In this document: in pieces, positions 43,951-56,800 of the stretch | How positions within the stretch are numbered: position 1 is the first letter of the stretch | How the letters are laid out: each line of letters starts with the position of its first letter | Source of the DNA: Patiria pectinifera | Taxonomy: Eukaryota; Echinodermata; Asteroidea; Valvatida; Asterinidae | Direction: 5' to 3' | DNA: 64,000 nucleotides | Assembly (NCBI GenBank): GCA_029964075.1 | Contig: CM057149.1 | Coordinates: 20,970,197-21,034,196 of the forward strand | Made by a program: the position numbers and the translations under genes | The notes under the pieces: model-generated | What the model saw: only the letters and a program-made list of their open reading frames with translations | The model's database searches: none | Told to the model about the DNA's origin: nothing

Positions 43951-44219
43951 TTGTACATGTGTGTATTATCATTAGTAGTGTATGCAGGGCTCCAACGGAA
44001 ACCAGTTTTAAACTGTCTGGGCACACCCTGGGTAAAAAAATGTAATAAATGTGTAGCGGGCATGACATAGTCAAATGCATACGCCGACACAATTAATTTT
44101 TACCGGTTATACGCTTGTATATTTTGGTTGAAACCAGTGAGTTTTATTTCATTTCCGGCTAAAAAGGGATAAGATTTCAAACATTGTATGTCTAATATAA
44201 ATATCCTCAATGGAGAATA

Positions 44220-44255
44220 TGCTTGGCTTGGCTTGGCTTGGCTTGGCTTGGCAAG
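44220..44255. repeat. (CTTGG)n microsatellite
   Basis: About six copies of GGCTT in tandem, ending GGCAAGGC. Confidence 0.9.
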
Positions 44256-44425
44256 GCAAAAATTGACTGATAGTGAAGTAAAATTTGTATCCGATAATGT
44301 ATCACGTGTCGACGGATAATGGAACTACAAAATAACTGTATCCAATAATGTATCACCTCGAAACGGATACTGTATCAACCAATAATGTATCAAAAATCAA
44401 CCGATAATGTATCAGTATGAGGAAA
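44256..44425 (-). repeat. Inverted copy of the GATACATTATCGG minisatellite
   Basis: Read in reverse it matches 37885-38070 nearly base for base (CCGATAATGTATC units, the unique GTCGACGG interruption, the TTTTGTAATTAC-like stretch). It therefore derives from the same array. Confidence 0.85.
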
Positions 44426-44459
44426 AGGTGTACACAAATGTTTGTTTTATGTCCTATAT

Positions 44460-44768
44460 ATCCCGCCCCACTTTTTGACCGTTGAGGGGGGTCTGGGCTA
44501 TTGGTTCACCCCCCCCCCCTCCATTATTTCGTATTTAGAGAAAAAAAGGCAGATTTTGAAATTTTGAATTTCACAGCCGGGATTTTTTATTTAGCTATCC
44601 CCCATCCCCCAGTCCCCGGCACAGATGACACCACTGTTGCAAGGGCGGACCCAGGAATTTTCGCGGGAGGGGGGGGTGTTTCATCAGCAAAAAAATCTGA
44701 GTAGTGGATACAATGAAAATAATGATGTATTAGGACAGAGAGGCACATCGATTACGTTTACTGTAGGA
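44460..44768. other. Spacer downstream of MDM1
   Basis: C-run and G-run tracts (44508-44520, 44667-44679), probably MITE remains. No gene. Confidence 0.4.
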
Positions 44769-47700
44769 TTTATTTAACTAATCGCAAAACAATGGCTTGA
44801 GTTAGCCATGTTTATTTTGGAATACTTCAATACATGTATGTTGGAAATGCACACATTATCACAAGATGCACACTTAAAAGGTACAGAGAATTTTTTAGAA
44901 AAGTTCGCACAAAGTGTTTTTTTTTCTCTTCAAAATTGGTAACATTTACAATGAAATTATTTTAAAATCCCTGATGTTTCTAAAAAAACACTTGGTATTT
45001 CTCTACTTTCTATTATGTACACTGAATTTCTTTTAATAAACAGTACATATCGATTTCAGAAAAAGATGAAAATCTGGTCTATTAAAAATTCTAGTCTGTA
45101 CTGTAAAAAATATTTTACAAATATTTACACGAATGTACTGAGCCACAAAAAACACTGTACATTTCTGCTTTGTGCAATATACGAGGGAATTATTAAAAAC
45201 AATCTTTGTACATTTCTTAAATAAATGTAAGTTTACAACAGGGTTAAAACAAACTTTGGAAAAGTTACAAAAATTCTAGTTGGTCCACTGGCTGTTCTAA
45301 ACACGATATAACAGAAATTCAAACATACAAGAGAGAGGGAAATAGATTAAAAACAAATGAGTGTAGTTTTAAAACAAATAAGCGGAGAACAAAATACAAG
45401 TACAATCACTGAATTTGAAAAAAAAATAAAAAAAATAAAAAATAAAAAAAAAGCTTAACATCCACATTCGTAGTATGGTACACTGAATCTTTTTTCTATT
45501 TTGGTGCCTTTTTTGATTGCGCAATATACCAAAGTTTTATCCAAGTAGGCAAACACATGACATAAAGGAAGCCACACATACACACACCTGAAATCCAAAA
45601 GAAATGACACACACAAAATAAGTACAGCATACTACAAAAACCTCTTTAAATGATCCCGGCCACAAGCTTAATTCAAAACATGTTCTCAGTGGCTCTTTGG
45701 AATGTGTTATCCTTCTTATTTCAAATTCAATAAAATCAACTCCACATTTCTTTGATCATTCTACCCAGAAAATAGTTTGATCTCTTTACACTTTGCACTC
45801 CGCCATAGTGCAGCATCCTAGCAGCAAACTTGTAAATCAGCAAAAACATTTAACAATTGTTGACTGCTGTGATGTGGGATATGACGTTCTTAACACCCGA
45901 GGGGCGCATTCGCCTCGGGTGCTATACGCCCCGAGGGTCTTAAAAAGGTTATGCTTATATCGTGCCAATAACTTAAAAAGATAAATGGTTGTAATACTGT
46001 GTGAGAAATAAACTAAATCACTGCGATGTAACCTTCGATAACTGATGGTTTTGATGTCCTGCCGGACATGAGACTGAGTGTTTGACGTTGAACTTCTCAG
46101 TGCGCAAAGCTATAGTGGGCCGGCAGGTTCCACACGTGCGCCCAATGCACGCACTGAACGCAGTGCGATATCGCCCTCGGTGTGTGACATACATGTACCT
46201 TTATTTTGTCCAGACACGTGGCCGTCCTAGACCAATGAAATTACAGTAATCCAAGCACACGATATACCAACTCACCTAACTCTGCTAAATGCAACAGGTG
46301 AAAGCAACAACGGAGAAAAGCTGTTGTTGCGTTTATCAGTCAAGTCCTGTGTTGTGTTGCATTTAGCATGGTTACTTGGTAGCTGCTCAAAGTGCCAAGG
46401 CTGATACAACAGAATCCATTGTCACAGTTTGTTGCATGGAGCATGGTAACTGTTCAGTGCCAAGGCTGGTGTGTACTGGGTTCATTCATGCAACGGAATG
46501 TACTGTATACAGGGTGAGGGGCCAGGGTTCGGGTGAGGTTGTGGGGGAGGGGGTTGGGTGAGGCTGTGGGGGATTTGCGGTTTGTTTATGCATTCAATAG
46601 GGGACGTTGAACGATAGAGGACAATAGGGTCCCCACTTCCCGAAGGTCTACAATTGACGATCGTGTACAAAACATATGGGTGGTCTACCTAAAAAGTACA
46701 AACAAAAGAGGGACAATAGGGGGTCCACGATTGAAGGTGTTTACACACTTGATCATGATGGTGTGGGTTGACGGGGGTTTGAGTGGGGTTGGGTGGGTAG
46801 AGGGAGCTGGTTTAAGAAGGTATTATAATCTTCAGACAAGAGAATAAAAAAACACAAACCACAAACATGCAGACACTTATTAAAACAAAGCTGCTGACAG
46901 TATAAAACTAAAACTACTCAGTTTCCCTTGAATTTCTCCATTTGAGGAATCTAACTGACCCAACTACTGTTTACACTCCTAAGAAACCTGTGTATTGTCC
47001 TACTTCTAAAAATACCTGAGGTTTGTTGTAGAAAGAACAGTGAAACTGTCAAAATCGCTGCCAAACTGGAACAAAATTTTCCAACACTCGTTATTCAACG
47101 TTCATCCGCAGTGCTTACAACTCAACAAGACTAAGCTTGCCTAGTCAAGCTGGATCCGAAAGGCTCAGTTGAGGTCATTATTTACACTCAAGTGACTTAG
47201 CGAGTCAGTCAGGAACTCAGTAAAGCATTCTCAGTAATTTGCTCAGTGACTCCGTCTAGCAAACATTCGGGTCCAGCAGAAAAATTGTGCCCTTCAGCAT
47301 ATCTTGGTTAAGCACACAAACACAATGCAATTCATGCACAATTTCAGGACTGTGTTAGGAATAAAGTTAGGAGCCCAACCACGATTCAGTATTTGATCAT
47401 ATCACTTACAATTTTCGTAAGGATTCAAGGGCCTCTAATCTACTGTTTAAACCCTGTGGCTTTCTTTTGAAGGGGGGGTTTCAATTCTTTTCTGTTTTTT
47501 TAGAAGCAGCAGCAATAATGGATTTTGAGAAAGTTAGGTTGGGATTACTGTGTCATGTCAATAAATGGGCCAAATCCAGACCACTGTGTAGACCAGATGC
47601 ATAAAAAGATTTAAAGTGAATAGCCGCTCTGAATCAACGCAATTACCTTGAGGTTATCTGTCAATAAAAAGTGGTTTAAAAACAGGGATGTAAGTGACAG

Positions 47701-47876
47701 TTTTGCCTGAAATTTGAGGTAAACAGGTATACATGTACACCCATGTATGGTGCCTGTATGTTATTTACAATTTGAAAAAAAAACCACACAACTGAAATCA
47801 GGCAACTGCAGGAGGACTAACATCCCTGTAAAAATGGTTGTACATAAAAAGTAGTTATACTGTCCTGATGTGGCGC
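44769..47876 (-). other. Probable MDM1 3' UTR and downstream flank
   Basis: The minus strand after the MDM1 stop runs ~3.1 kb to an AATAAA at 44774-44769. It is AT-rich and mostly not repetitive except for a MITE at 45851-46271. It could be one long 3' UTR or an earlier-ending UTR plus spacer. The G-rich stretch at 46505-46575 is notable. Confidence 0.45.
45851..46271 (+). mobile_element. Hairpin MITE, family C, copy 1
   Basis: TAACAATTGTTGACTGCTGT...CCCGAGGGGCGCATTCGCCTCGGG is followed by TATATCGTGCCAATA, TTGATGTCCTGCCGGACATG and GGCCGTCCTAGACCAATG, ending CACACGATATACC. It shares full length with 49893-50330. Confidence 0.8.
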
Positions 47877-50800
47877 TTACTTCCCCCAGAAGTCGTCGCG
47901 TCTCTTGCGCGCCCTCTCCAGTACCTCAGAGGCAAGTGAGGAACTCGAGGCATTGGACATGATGGATAGAGACAACTCATCGCTGTCACGGAGTGGCGAC
48001 GTCCACTGTGGGCTGTCCGGCATCATCTTGCCCCTGGGCAGGTCTGTAGGGACCGTCCAGGCTTCGTTTCGCTTCCTCGGGGCGTCTGCGTTGTCCCTTT
48101 CTAAGCGGTGATGGTTGAGGTTTCGTGTTGCGGTCTCGGGTTGATTATTGGCCTCGGCCTCTTGCCTGGACTGTGGGTGAGCTGTCATTGGCCGGCCGTA
48201 CATGCTGCCTGAGTTTGGCCTATCCAATGGCCCTGTGAATTCCAAAATAAGATTAAGTCTATTGTTGGATACACAGCATCAAAAAAGCATGTTGACGGAC
48301 ACAGAGGATAAAAAAAAATCAGCTTGTTCCATCACACACAAAATTCCAGAAGCCCATACATTTCAGACAGTCTGAGATACTAAGACCCTTATTACAAAAC
48401 GTAGAAAAGTGACACACATTCCCACTATGAGACGGCAAACTCTGCCGTGTACAGATGCTCTATAATTTTAAAACTCAAGGGATCTGTCTATTTACCTTTG
48501 ACCCCTGGAGCTTGTAATGGCCCCTGCCTGTTACCATTCATCTGAGTCTGGGTGCCAGATGCCACTGTCCTCACAGTCTCTCCATTTTGCTCAGCGTCCC
48601 TTGAAGTCAGCCCGCGTGGGTCGCCATGCTGGGGGGCTGCCCAGGTTCGTGGGGGTTCAATCCTCCTGGGAAGGACTGGCATGGCCAGGCTGGTCTCAAA
48701 GTAGTTGTTAGAATGCCGCTGGAAGGGAGGTGGGTTGGATGCGCTCTCCCGAATGGGGTCTGGGTCTGTGGTGGTCACTCCTGCAGTGGGAGATCCTTGA
48801 AGCTGGTTCAGAATCTACAATTTCAAAAAAAACCCCACACAACCTTAAATATGCAACTCAAAAGTGTCCCCGATTTTCACGGTGCTGTGGATATCGTATA
48901 ACACAATGCATTGGAATTTATAAAAAGAGTGACATCAAGTTGGCAATATGGACACTACCACAAGCTAAAAGTATTGCTTTGTTGAATGTGGTGGATTCCA
49001 TTATGTCATGTACAGTTTTGTATTGGACGCACAGTGATTGATGGATTTTGATGGACTTGGTCCAGTTCCTAGTAAAAGACGCCTGGGAGTTAGGGTTAAT
49101 GACTAAAACGTTTGAACTAAGATGTCCCATCTCATCATTTCATCAAGTACAGCACAGAATTGGAACAAGTCTATAAATGCTCTTTCTCTCCACAGTATCC
49201 ACCAGTGGAAGCTAATACTCATTTCTTACACGCGAGTCCACCATCCAAATGACAGATATTGTGTCGCATCTTTGCCGACCTGTGACCTAGATAGACTGGA
49301 CTACAGGAATAATCGTCATAGCAAAGAGCAGCCAGTTGTGAGGACGTTACTTGTCTTCCTTCACCAAGTCATGTTTGCAGTCCTCTCTTCCACCATAACC
49401 AGTCAGCACATGTACTACATTGTATTACATTGTACTACATTGTATTACATTGTACTACATTGTATTACATTGTATTACATTGTACTACACTGTATTACAT
49501 TGTATTACATTGTGTTTGTTCACTGATGAATCTACAAAAACACAAAATGCTCAGGTGGTTTGGTGCAGTGGGGGGACAAATAGGCTGGGTAGTATGGGGC
49601 GGTACAGTGACCAATGGGGCACGTGACACCTACCCTTGTTTTCATGTCCAGTTGGGGCGGTGGTGTTGACACCCTTGGAGTACTGGACCGTTCATCATCT
49701 GAATCCTCATCACTATCATAGGCAAAGCCGTGGGTTATTGTACCGGGAATGATGTTCCTGCGTTGATCTGGGAAACAAGACGAGAGACAATAAAATATTA
49801 GCAAATTGGAAGTTCACTGTCAAAAACTTTGACACGTGGTATCAGTTCAACACTTATATAAGGGACTTAGCGTACACTGTGTATGTGAACTAGTTAACAA
49901 TTGTTGACTGCTGTGATAGATATGGTTTGTTTTTTAAACCCAAATAGCATCCGAGGAGGCGGGAGTGTGGTATGCGCCCGGGGGTTATAAACGGCATATC
50001 CCACATTACAGCAGTCAACAATTATTTTGTTATATCGTGCCAATAGCTCAAAATGATAAAATGGTTGTACCTTACTGTGTGAGAAATAAATTAAATCACT
50101 GCGATGTAACCTTTGATAACTGAATGTTTTGATGTCCTGCCGGACATGAGACTGAGCGTTTGACATTGCAGTTCTCATTGGGCAAAGCTATAGCGTGCTG
50201 GTAGGTTCCACAGGCGCGCAATGAACACAGTGCAATATCAAACCGAATGTGTGATATGCGTTTTTATTGACCAGACAGGTGACCGTCCTAGACCAAAGTA
50301 ATTACAGTATCCAAGCACACGGTATAACAATATGAATTATCTCATGAACGTGATTTGCATAATTTATCTTGAACTAAACTTGACGAAAAGCAAGATGTGG
50401 TCATTTTTTTTTATCTGTTGTGTGTTGCAACAGGAAAACGTGCACATATTTTCGTAAAATACCTTGCACTACAGGATTATACCACACTTTTGTTGCCATG
50501 GATCACCTCACCAGGTTTGAGGATTCCATTTTGTTTCAAGCTAAAACACTGCATGCCAATCACATAGTCATAGACCTTACATTGACTGTAATGTTGCGTA
50601 TTATAACACCTCACCCACAGATTCTGTGTCTTGATTGGCCGAGAGCGAGTCACATGTTACTTTCTAATTTTGCTATCTTTCTGTGCATGAGCAACCAAAG
50701 TACTATACCATTAGCAACCAAAGTACTATTGTATTTGTGTGCAAATGCATGCTGGATTATTCCAAAGTGGGTTCAAACATTTCATGAAGGGTTAGTTTTT

Positions 50801-53800
50801 AAGAGAGAAATACATTTGCCACCAGTTTTGTATTGAAATTGAAGTTTATTACAACTGTGTTCAGATTTAAATAATGTAAAATATTAAAATCAAGCAGAAT
50901 CTGTGGGTGAAGTGTTATAAAACAAATATTGAATTATCTCGTGGTGAAGTAAAAAAGCCTCCTCGGTGATCCATGGACGGAAAATAGAATGGTCCATGCA
51001 TTCAATATTTGTATATTATATCATCGCCAAGTGTAAGGAATCATGTGTTCTCACCCGGTGCTGATGTCTTCACTGCAGCAGGTTGCGTCTTACTAGCAAC
51101 AGGTGCCGGTATTGGAGGGGACAGGGATCTATGCTTTGGCTGAGGCGACGTTAAAATAGCACCTCCTGGATAAATATCAAATATTCATGTTAAACATGTT
51201 CCATGTAGTTTATTACAGGGAAATACAAGAAAAAGTTAGTTTTGTGAGGTGAGAAAACAAAAACATTTTTTTTTAAAAGGATGCAGCTTCAAAAAAGGAT
51301 GCGGGCGGCAACGATCAATTGTTGGTTTTTTACTTGGCCTAATGTAGAACAAGTGTTCATCTGAAAGCATGTAAAACTAAAGCAATTTTGCAACAACAGC
51401 AACGGCATTTGAGTGTGTTTTATCTCTCTCTACGTCACCGTTGAGGGGGTACTTGTCCATGAAGTCCATATCAACCATGACTTGGTCTGACTAGGCAGAA
51501 GCCATTTCTTGACTCTTAATCCCTAGGTTTTATTTTGTTTCTAAGCACTTCCAACTTAAGTTTGTACTGAGTCTCAGTTAAAAAAAATAAAAATGCAACA
51601 TTTCTTGAGGTTGACACTGTAATTGATATTGACCAGTTTGTTTTTTTCAGGTTCAGTACAGCAGTCTCCAAGAGATTATTTTTATGTAATATATAACAAA
51701 AATTCTGGAAGATTACAGGCATGCAACTTGGAATTTAGAAAAAAAAAACCGAGGTAATTCCAAACCACACAAGACTTTGTGCAGTATTTTTCAATTTGTA
51801 ATGGCATTCGTGATGAGAAGCAAAAAATTAGGAAATCAGCGGATCCGAGTAAAAATGCATGCCTGAAGATTAATAAGCTCCTGCTGGGGCCACACTAGTA
51901 TAGCTGCTCAAGCAATTGCTGAGATAACAAGAAAATTTTGCTCAGGAAAAACTACATGTGCTAAAGACATGTCGGTACTTGTGCTATTAACATTTCCATC
52001 TAAAAAGCAGAATATTTGACCTGTGGCAGGGGTGGTACGGTCCAGGTGATGGCGCTTAGACAGCCCCTCCTCTCGCAACCTTGGTGTAGGCAGCCTCCCC
52101 TGCTCCTCAATGGTATCAACCTCGTCTGAGCTGGGGGTCACTGACCCCTTATAGCCCTCTGGTGTTGGAATACTGCCAATGCTGCAGAGGAAAAAAAAAA
52201 TTATCAAATGACATTTTGCATGGCGGCGAATACAACTTTGCGACTCCACCATCAGAAAAGAATACTTTTAACAAGAGATTTGGTTGTGAGAAGAAGTACC
52301 AGAGGTTTTACTTTGAACATTGCAATCAGTATACCATGACTGTCGTCAGATAAAAACCACTTTCTCTTTTTGAGTAAGTGGTATCTCTGTCAACTTTTCC
52401 AAAACTGACTGTGGGTTACAAATTCAGATTTCAACCTCCAAAGGAGTACAAAGCAACTTATATTTTATTATTGAGACAGATATTTGAAATACGCACTTTC
52501 ACAGTATTTCACAAACACACACTGAATGCAATACTCATGGTGTGCATTTACGGGTAGTACGGGAACCTGGTACTCTGTTTGAGTAAAACACGGATATCCG
52601 TAAAAGAAACCCAAGCCCAAAACTTCAAATCTTGGAAGTTGTCTAAAGGGCTTTTTAGGTTTACAGTGTAAACTGCAACTTTAGCGAACGTCATCTGTTG
52701 CATGTTAAAAAGCACATAAATGTGAAATGTGTTCTGATTTTCAATGTAGCCTGGTTTTCATTTTGAAAATTCCCACAAATGGCATTCAAAACCTTTCTTT
52801 TTCATTGTCTGAGAAGTTACTAAGTAATTTGTAAAGTTGGTTATAGGTACCCTATCCCATAATCTTGAACCGGTTCCAGACATCAGCGGTCGGGTACTCA
52901 GGTACCCGGTTCCGATACACAATGATATACAGAATATGAACTACAGTCGAACTCTGATAAGAAGAGCACTGTTAATACAAGGTCCTGCTTATAACAAGCA
53001 AACTTTTAGGTCCCAAGTCTTTGTTTTTCTTTGTTTTCCCTTTGTTTTCCATTACTGATAATACAAGGTACCTGTTATAACAAGGTAATTCGTAAAGTCC
53101 CAAGGACCTTGTTATAAAGGTGTTCGTCTGCAGTATTCCAAGCAGGAACAGCAAATGGCGTCATGTGGCCTACTTTAGTTAAGGTTCATTCAACGGACAC
53201 TATAAACCAATTGCAAGATGTCCTTGGTTTAAATGTCACCCAATAAAACCTTGGAAGATTTTTTTTGCATTAAACACACAGTCCAAAAAAATGCAAACTT
53301 AGCTATTGGCATATGTGATACGATCAAGCTAAATGAGTCGTTTGTCGACCCTGGTCATTTTTTTTACAGATTTGAAAAGAGCACAATCTCAGCATTACTG
53401 TGAAAACCGCATGTTGGTTCCATCTGTAGTTCAAAAATTATGGAAGTCGGAACACCTAGAGATGTGATGAAGTGATGTGATGAAGTGGCCCTATTTTGGC
53501 CTGTATCTCCAAATGAAAGTTCCTGACAAACGACTCATGTAGCTTGATCGCATCACATATTCTGAACTCCACACTCATGTTTGTGTTTACCTTGACTCAG
53601 GATCACCGTTATCTAAGGGTTGTGGTCCTCCATCTTTCCCTTCCCCATTGCTGTCCTGTGGCCAGGCCAGGCGTCTGTTGACTGGTGGAGAACCCTCCGG
53701 CCTACCCACTGGCGCTGGCTTACTGTCTTGGTTTCTAGAAATGTACGTCGTTTGATCAGACCGTTTGCAAACCAACTATTTAAGCCAACATGAAGCACTT

Positions 53801-56800
53801 CCAAGGATTTACTTATCCACATTTGCCAATTCAGTTGGTATGAGCAGTTGAATTGCGGGTAAAAATTTTACCATAAGCTCAATCAGTAGGCCCTATGTCT
53901 TAGACCCAATTTTTTTGTGTTTACGGTAATGCTCTAAAAATTTTGTAGGTCGGTGAATGGCAAAACCCTCCCTCCCTGACGCAAAATTTATTCTAACACA
54001 AAGTTTGGCAAGGTTGGTGTTTAAGGGGTAAGACGTCTGCACTAGTAAGCAGGAGGTTGTGGGTTCGAGTCCCACCCGAGTACGCTTGTGAATTTGTTCT
54101 TGCAAGTCCTCGGACAACACTGAGTAAACAGTGTTTATAAAGAACACGACGGCGAAGGGCAAAACCCAATTTTAGAAATGTGTTGTCATTCATGTCAGTG
54201 TAATGTATAATGGGGTGTGTGACATCAATAGTCAGATAGTAGCTTTTCTGTATTGTGACTTGCTCACATTGTCATGTTTCTTTCTTACAGAGTGGCATTT
54301 CAGGGTCACGCCTAACAACTTATCCTAAAGATTTGAATTAAGAACATGAAAAGTTTAGGAGTGTGCATTGACGGGTAGTACAGGAATTGGGTACCCGATT
54401 GAAAAGAACACAAGTATCCAGGTATCCTTAAACAAACACAACCCCAAAATTAAGTCTCGGAAGCTGCTGTGCGGATTGTTCATGAAGGACTGCACGATAA
54501 TGCTACCACATCGGTTACGCAAATACAGCAAGATACAAGTGTGTACAGTGACCTCAATACAAGTAACTTTATGGTGTGAACTGCATTTCCGCATGCGTCA
54601 TAAAACGTGAATCTGGTTTGTGTTTCATGTACATGTAGCCTGGTTCTCATTTTGAAAATTCTCCATAAATGACTTTCAAAACCTTTCTTTTTCATTGTCT
54701 GAGAAGTTACTGAGTAATAGGTAAAGTTGGTTACGAGTACTCGATTCCATAATCTGGAACCAGTTTCCGACATAAAATGTCAGGTTCCGATACACAGGTC
54801 TACAAAAGATGGACTGTTGCAGTCATTCAGAACAACTTCAGTGTCAATTTGGATTGACCCGAGCCCTTGTACGACTTTGTTATTTGGCGCAACACTGGAA
54901 CGTTTAGTCGGAAACAAGTGTTACATGTACATTCTTACCGATCTTTCAACCCTGTGTCAACAGAGGGCGCCGAGAGCGAACTGATGGTGCTGGTGGCTGT
55001 GCTGCTCTCGTCCCATAGACGGGCCTGATTGGCTAGAATCTGGGCCAGGTGTTGCCGAGAGAAGTGGGTTCCCTGAGCCCTCTGCCGGTAGTCAGCTGCC
55101 TTCTGACGAAGCTCCAAGACCTGTGGGAGCCAAAAACACACAAGGTTATATTCCTCATTTCGAGACGTGAATTGGAAGTTAAAAAGCATTTGGATTATTT
55201 GCATTTATCCCAGAAGTAAAATACCAAATTATTATCAAAAGGCTTTTAATACATGGATTTTTTTCAGCTTCAATAACGCACCTGTACTGAATACAAATGC
55301 AGATATGCAAATAGCTGTGCAAAAGCCGTACACAATTTCGAGTTTTCCATAGGGTTGTGCACAAACATGGATTCGCCTAGCAGGCATCACTTTGTACATC
55401 GAATCAGCGCTCTAGTACATGTAATTTAATATAGCTCCATCACTTTGAGCCACACACGTGCAAACCACTACATGCATAAAATGTGTCCCAAACACTGAAG
55501 CTCCAATGAGAGGTCATAGAGCGCCATATACTCTTTCTGCAGGGAGTCCATAGTGTGTGGGCTTGAATGGCCTGAATTCTCAAAATATTGGGTGATTATG
55601 GGAGATTGGGTGTTAATCCATTCAAACCAAGCCAGGTTTTCCCACCTCAGCAAACCAATTGGGCCTGGCTTCTCGTCTGTCGATGGAGCTGTCGTCTCTT
55701 GGCACGATGTGTGGAGGGTCCGCCCCTTTCCATATCCCGTTCTCATACTGATATATGTCAGGCTCTTTAAAGTTGGACGCATACTCCGATTTCCATTTCC
55801 TAAAAGGAAGATGAAATCATCATTCTCAATTAGCAGAGGCAATACATTGATTCATCCTAAACTTCTTTGATCACTGCCAAAATCCTCCAAGAGGTTTTGG
55901 AGGATTTGCAGAATTGGGGAAGGTAGAGCCCAGCCATTATTACTTTAAATGGCACTTGATTCTATTAGAGAGTATTTATAATGTAGTAGGCAAGTTGGAC
56001 CTTTAACTCTATGCAGCCTACACCAAAGGATTAAAACAACTGGTTTGGCTGCGTGGCCGTTTTCATGTGGGACTTCTGTTTTTTCCTTGACCCTAACCCT
56101 CCTCAATCCCCAAAAGTCCTCCGGGCAGTTTCGGAGGATTTTGGAGGATTGAGGATGAATGCGACATACAATTTTGGAGGATTGAGGGCACGTGGACATT
56201 CGGTATCAGTTGATTGTGGAGGATTAAGGATGAATGGTGTTTGAAGAAGAGGAGGATTTTGGAGGATTGAAGCTGAATGTATTTTAAGAGGCAGGGCTAC
56301 TGGAGGATTTTGAAGGATTGAGGCAGTGGGTGTCCTTCATTTGAACATACATGTAAGTGCAACATTTTGGAAGATTGAGGATGGTTCCTACCAAAAAGGG
56401 CCTAGGGGGTTAGAGTTAAAAAAAGTTTTATCCTCTTGTACATAAATTTCTAAGCTTGCAATTGAGTCTTGGATGCAGGTCACATGATAAGTAACGGAAC
56501 AGTTTTTATGACCTCAACAATTGGTCCCTCAAAAGTGCTCAGGAAGGGTGAAGCAAAGGGTGACATTCATGGTTGAACATCGGACATTTTCTGACACTGT
56601 GCCATATTTGTCTGAACAAAAGTGAATGAATGCATTGAAATGTTTTACTATCAAATACACTCTGCAATAGACTGCGGTTTTCAATTCCGTCCAAAGAGTT
56701 TTTGAGTCCACTTTCACACTTTTGAGAATCACATCTGCTCAATCAGGATTTTGCTTGACATCTTCGTCCTCACCTTATGGTTGAGGAATGTGGAAAGAAT

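Noticed and set aside
54019..54090. Functional tRNA gene
   Set aside because: A and B boxes are present, but the acceptor stem is not complementary and a SINE-like tail follows.
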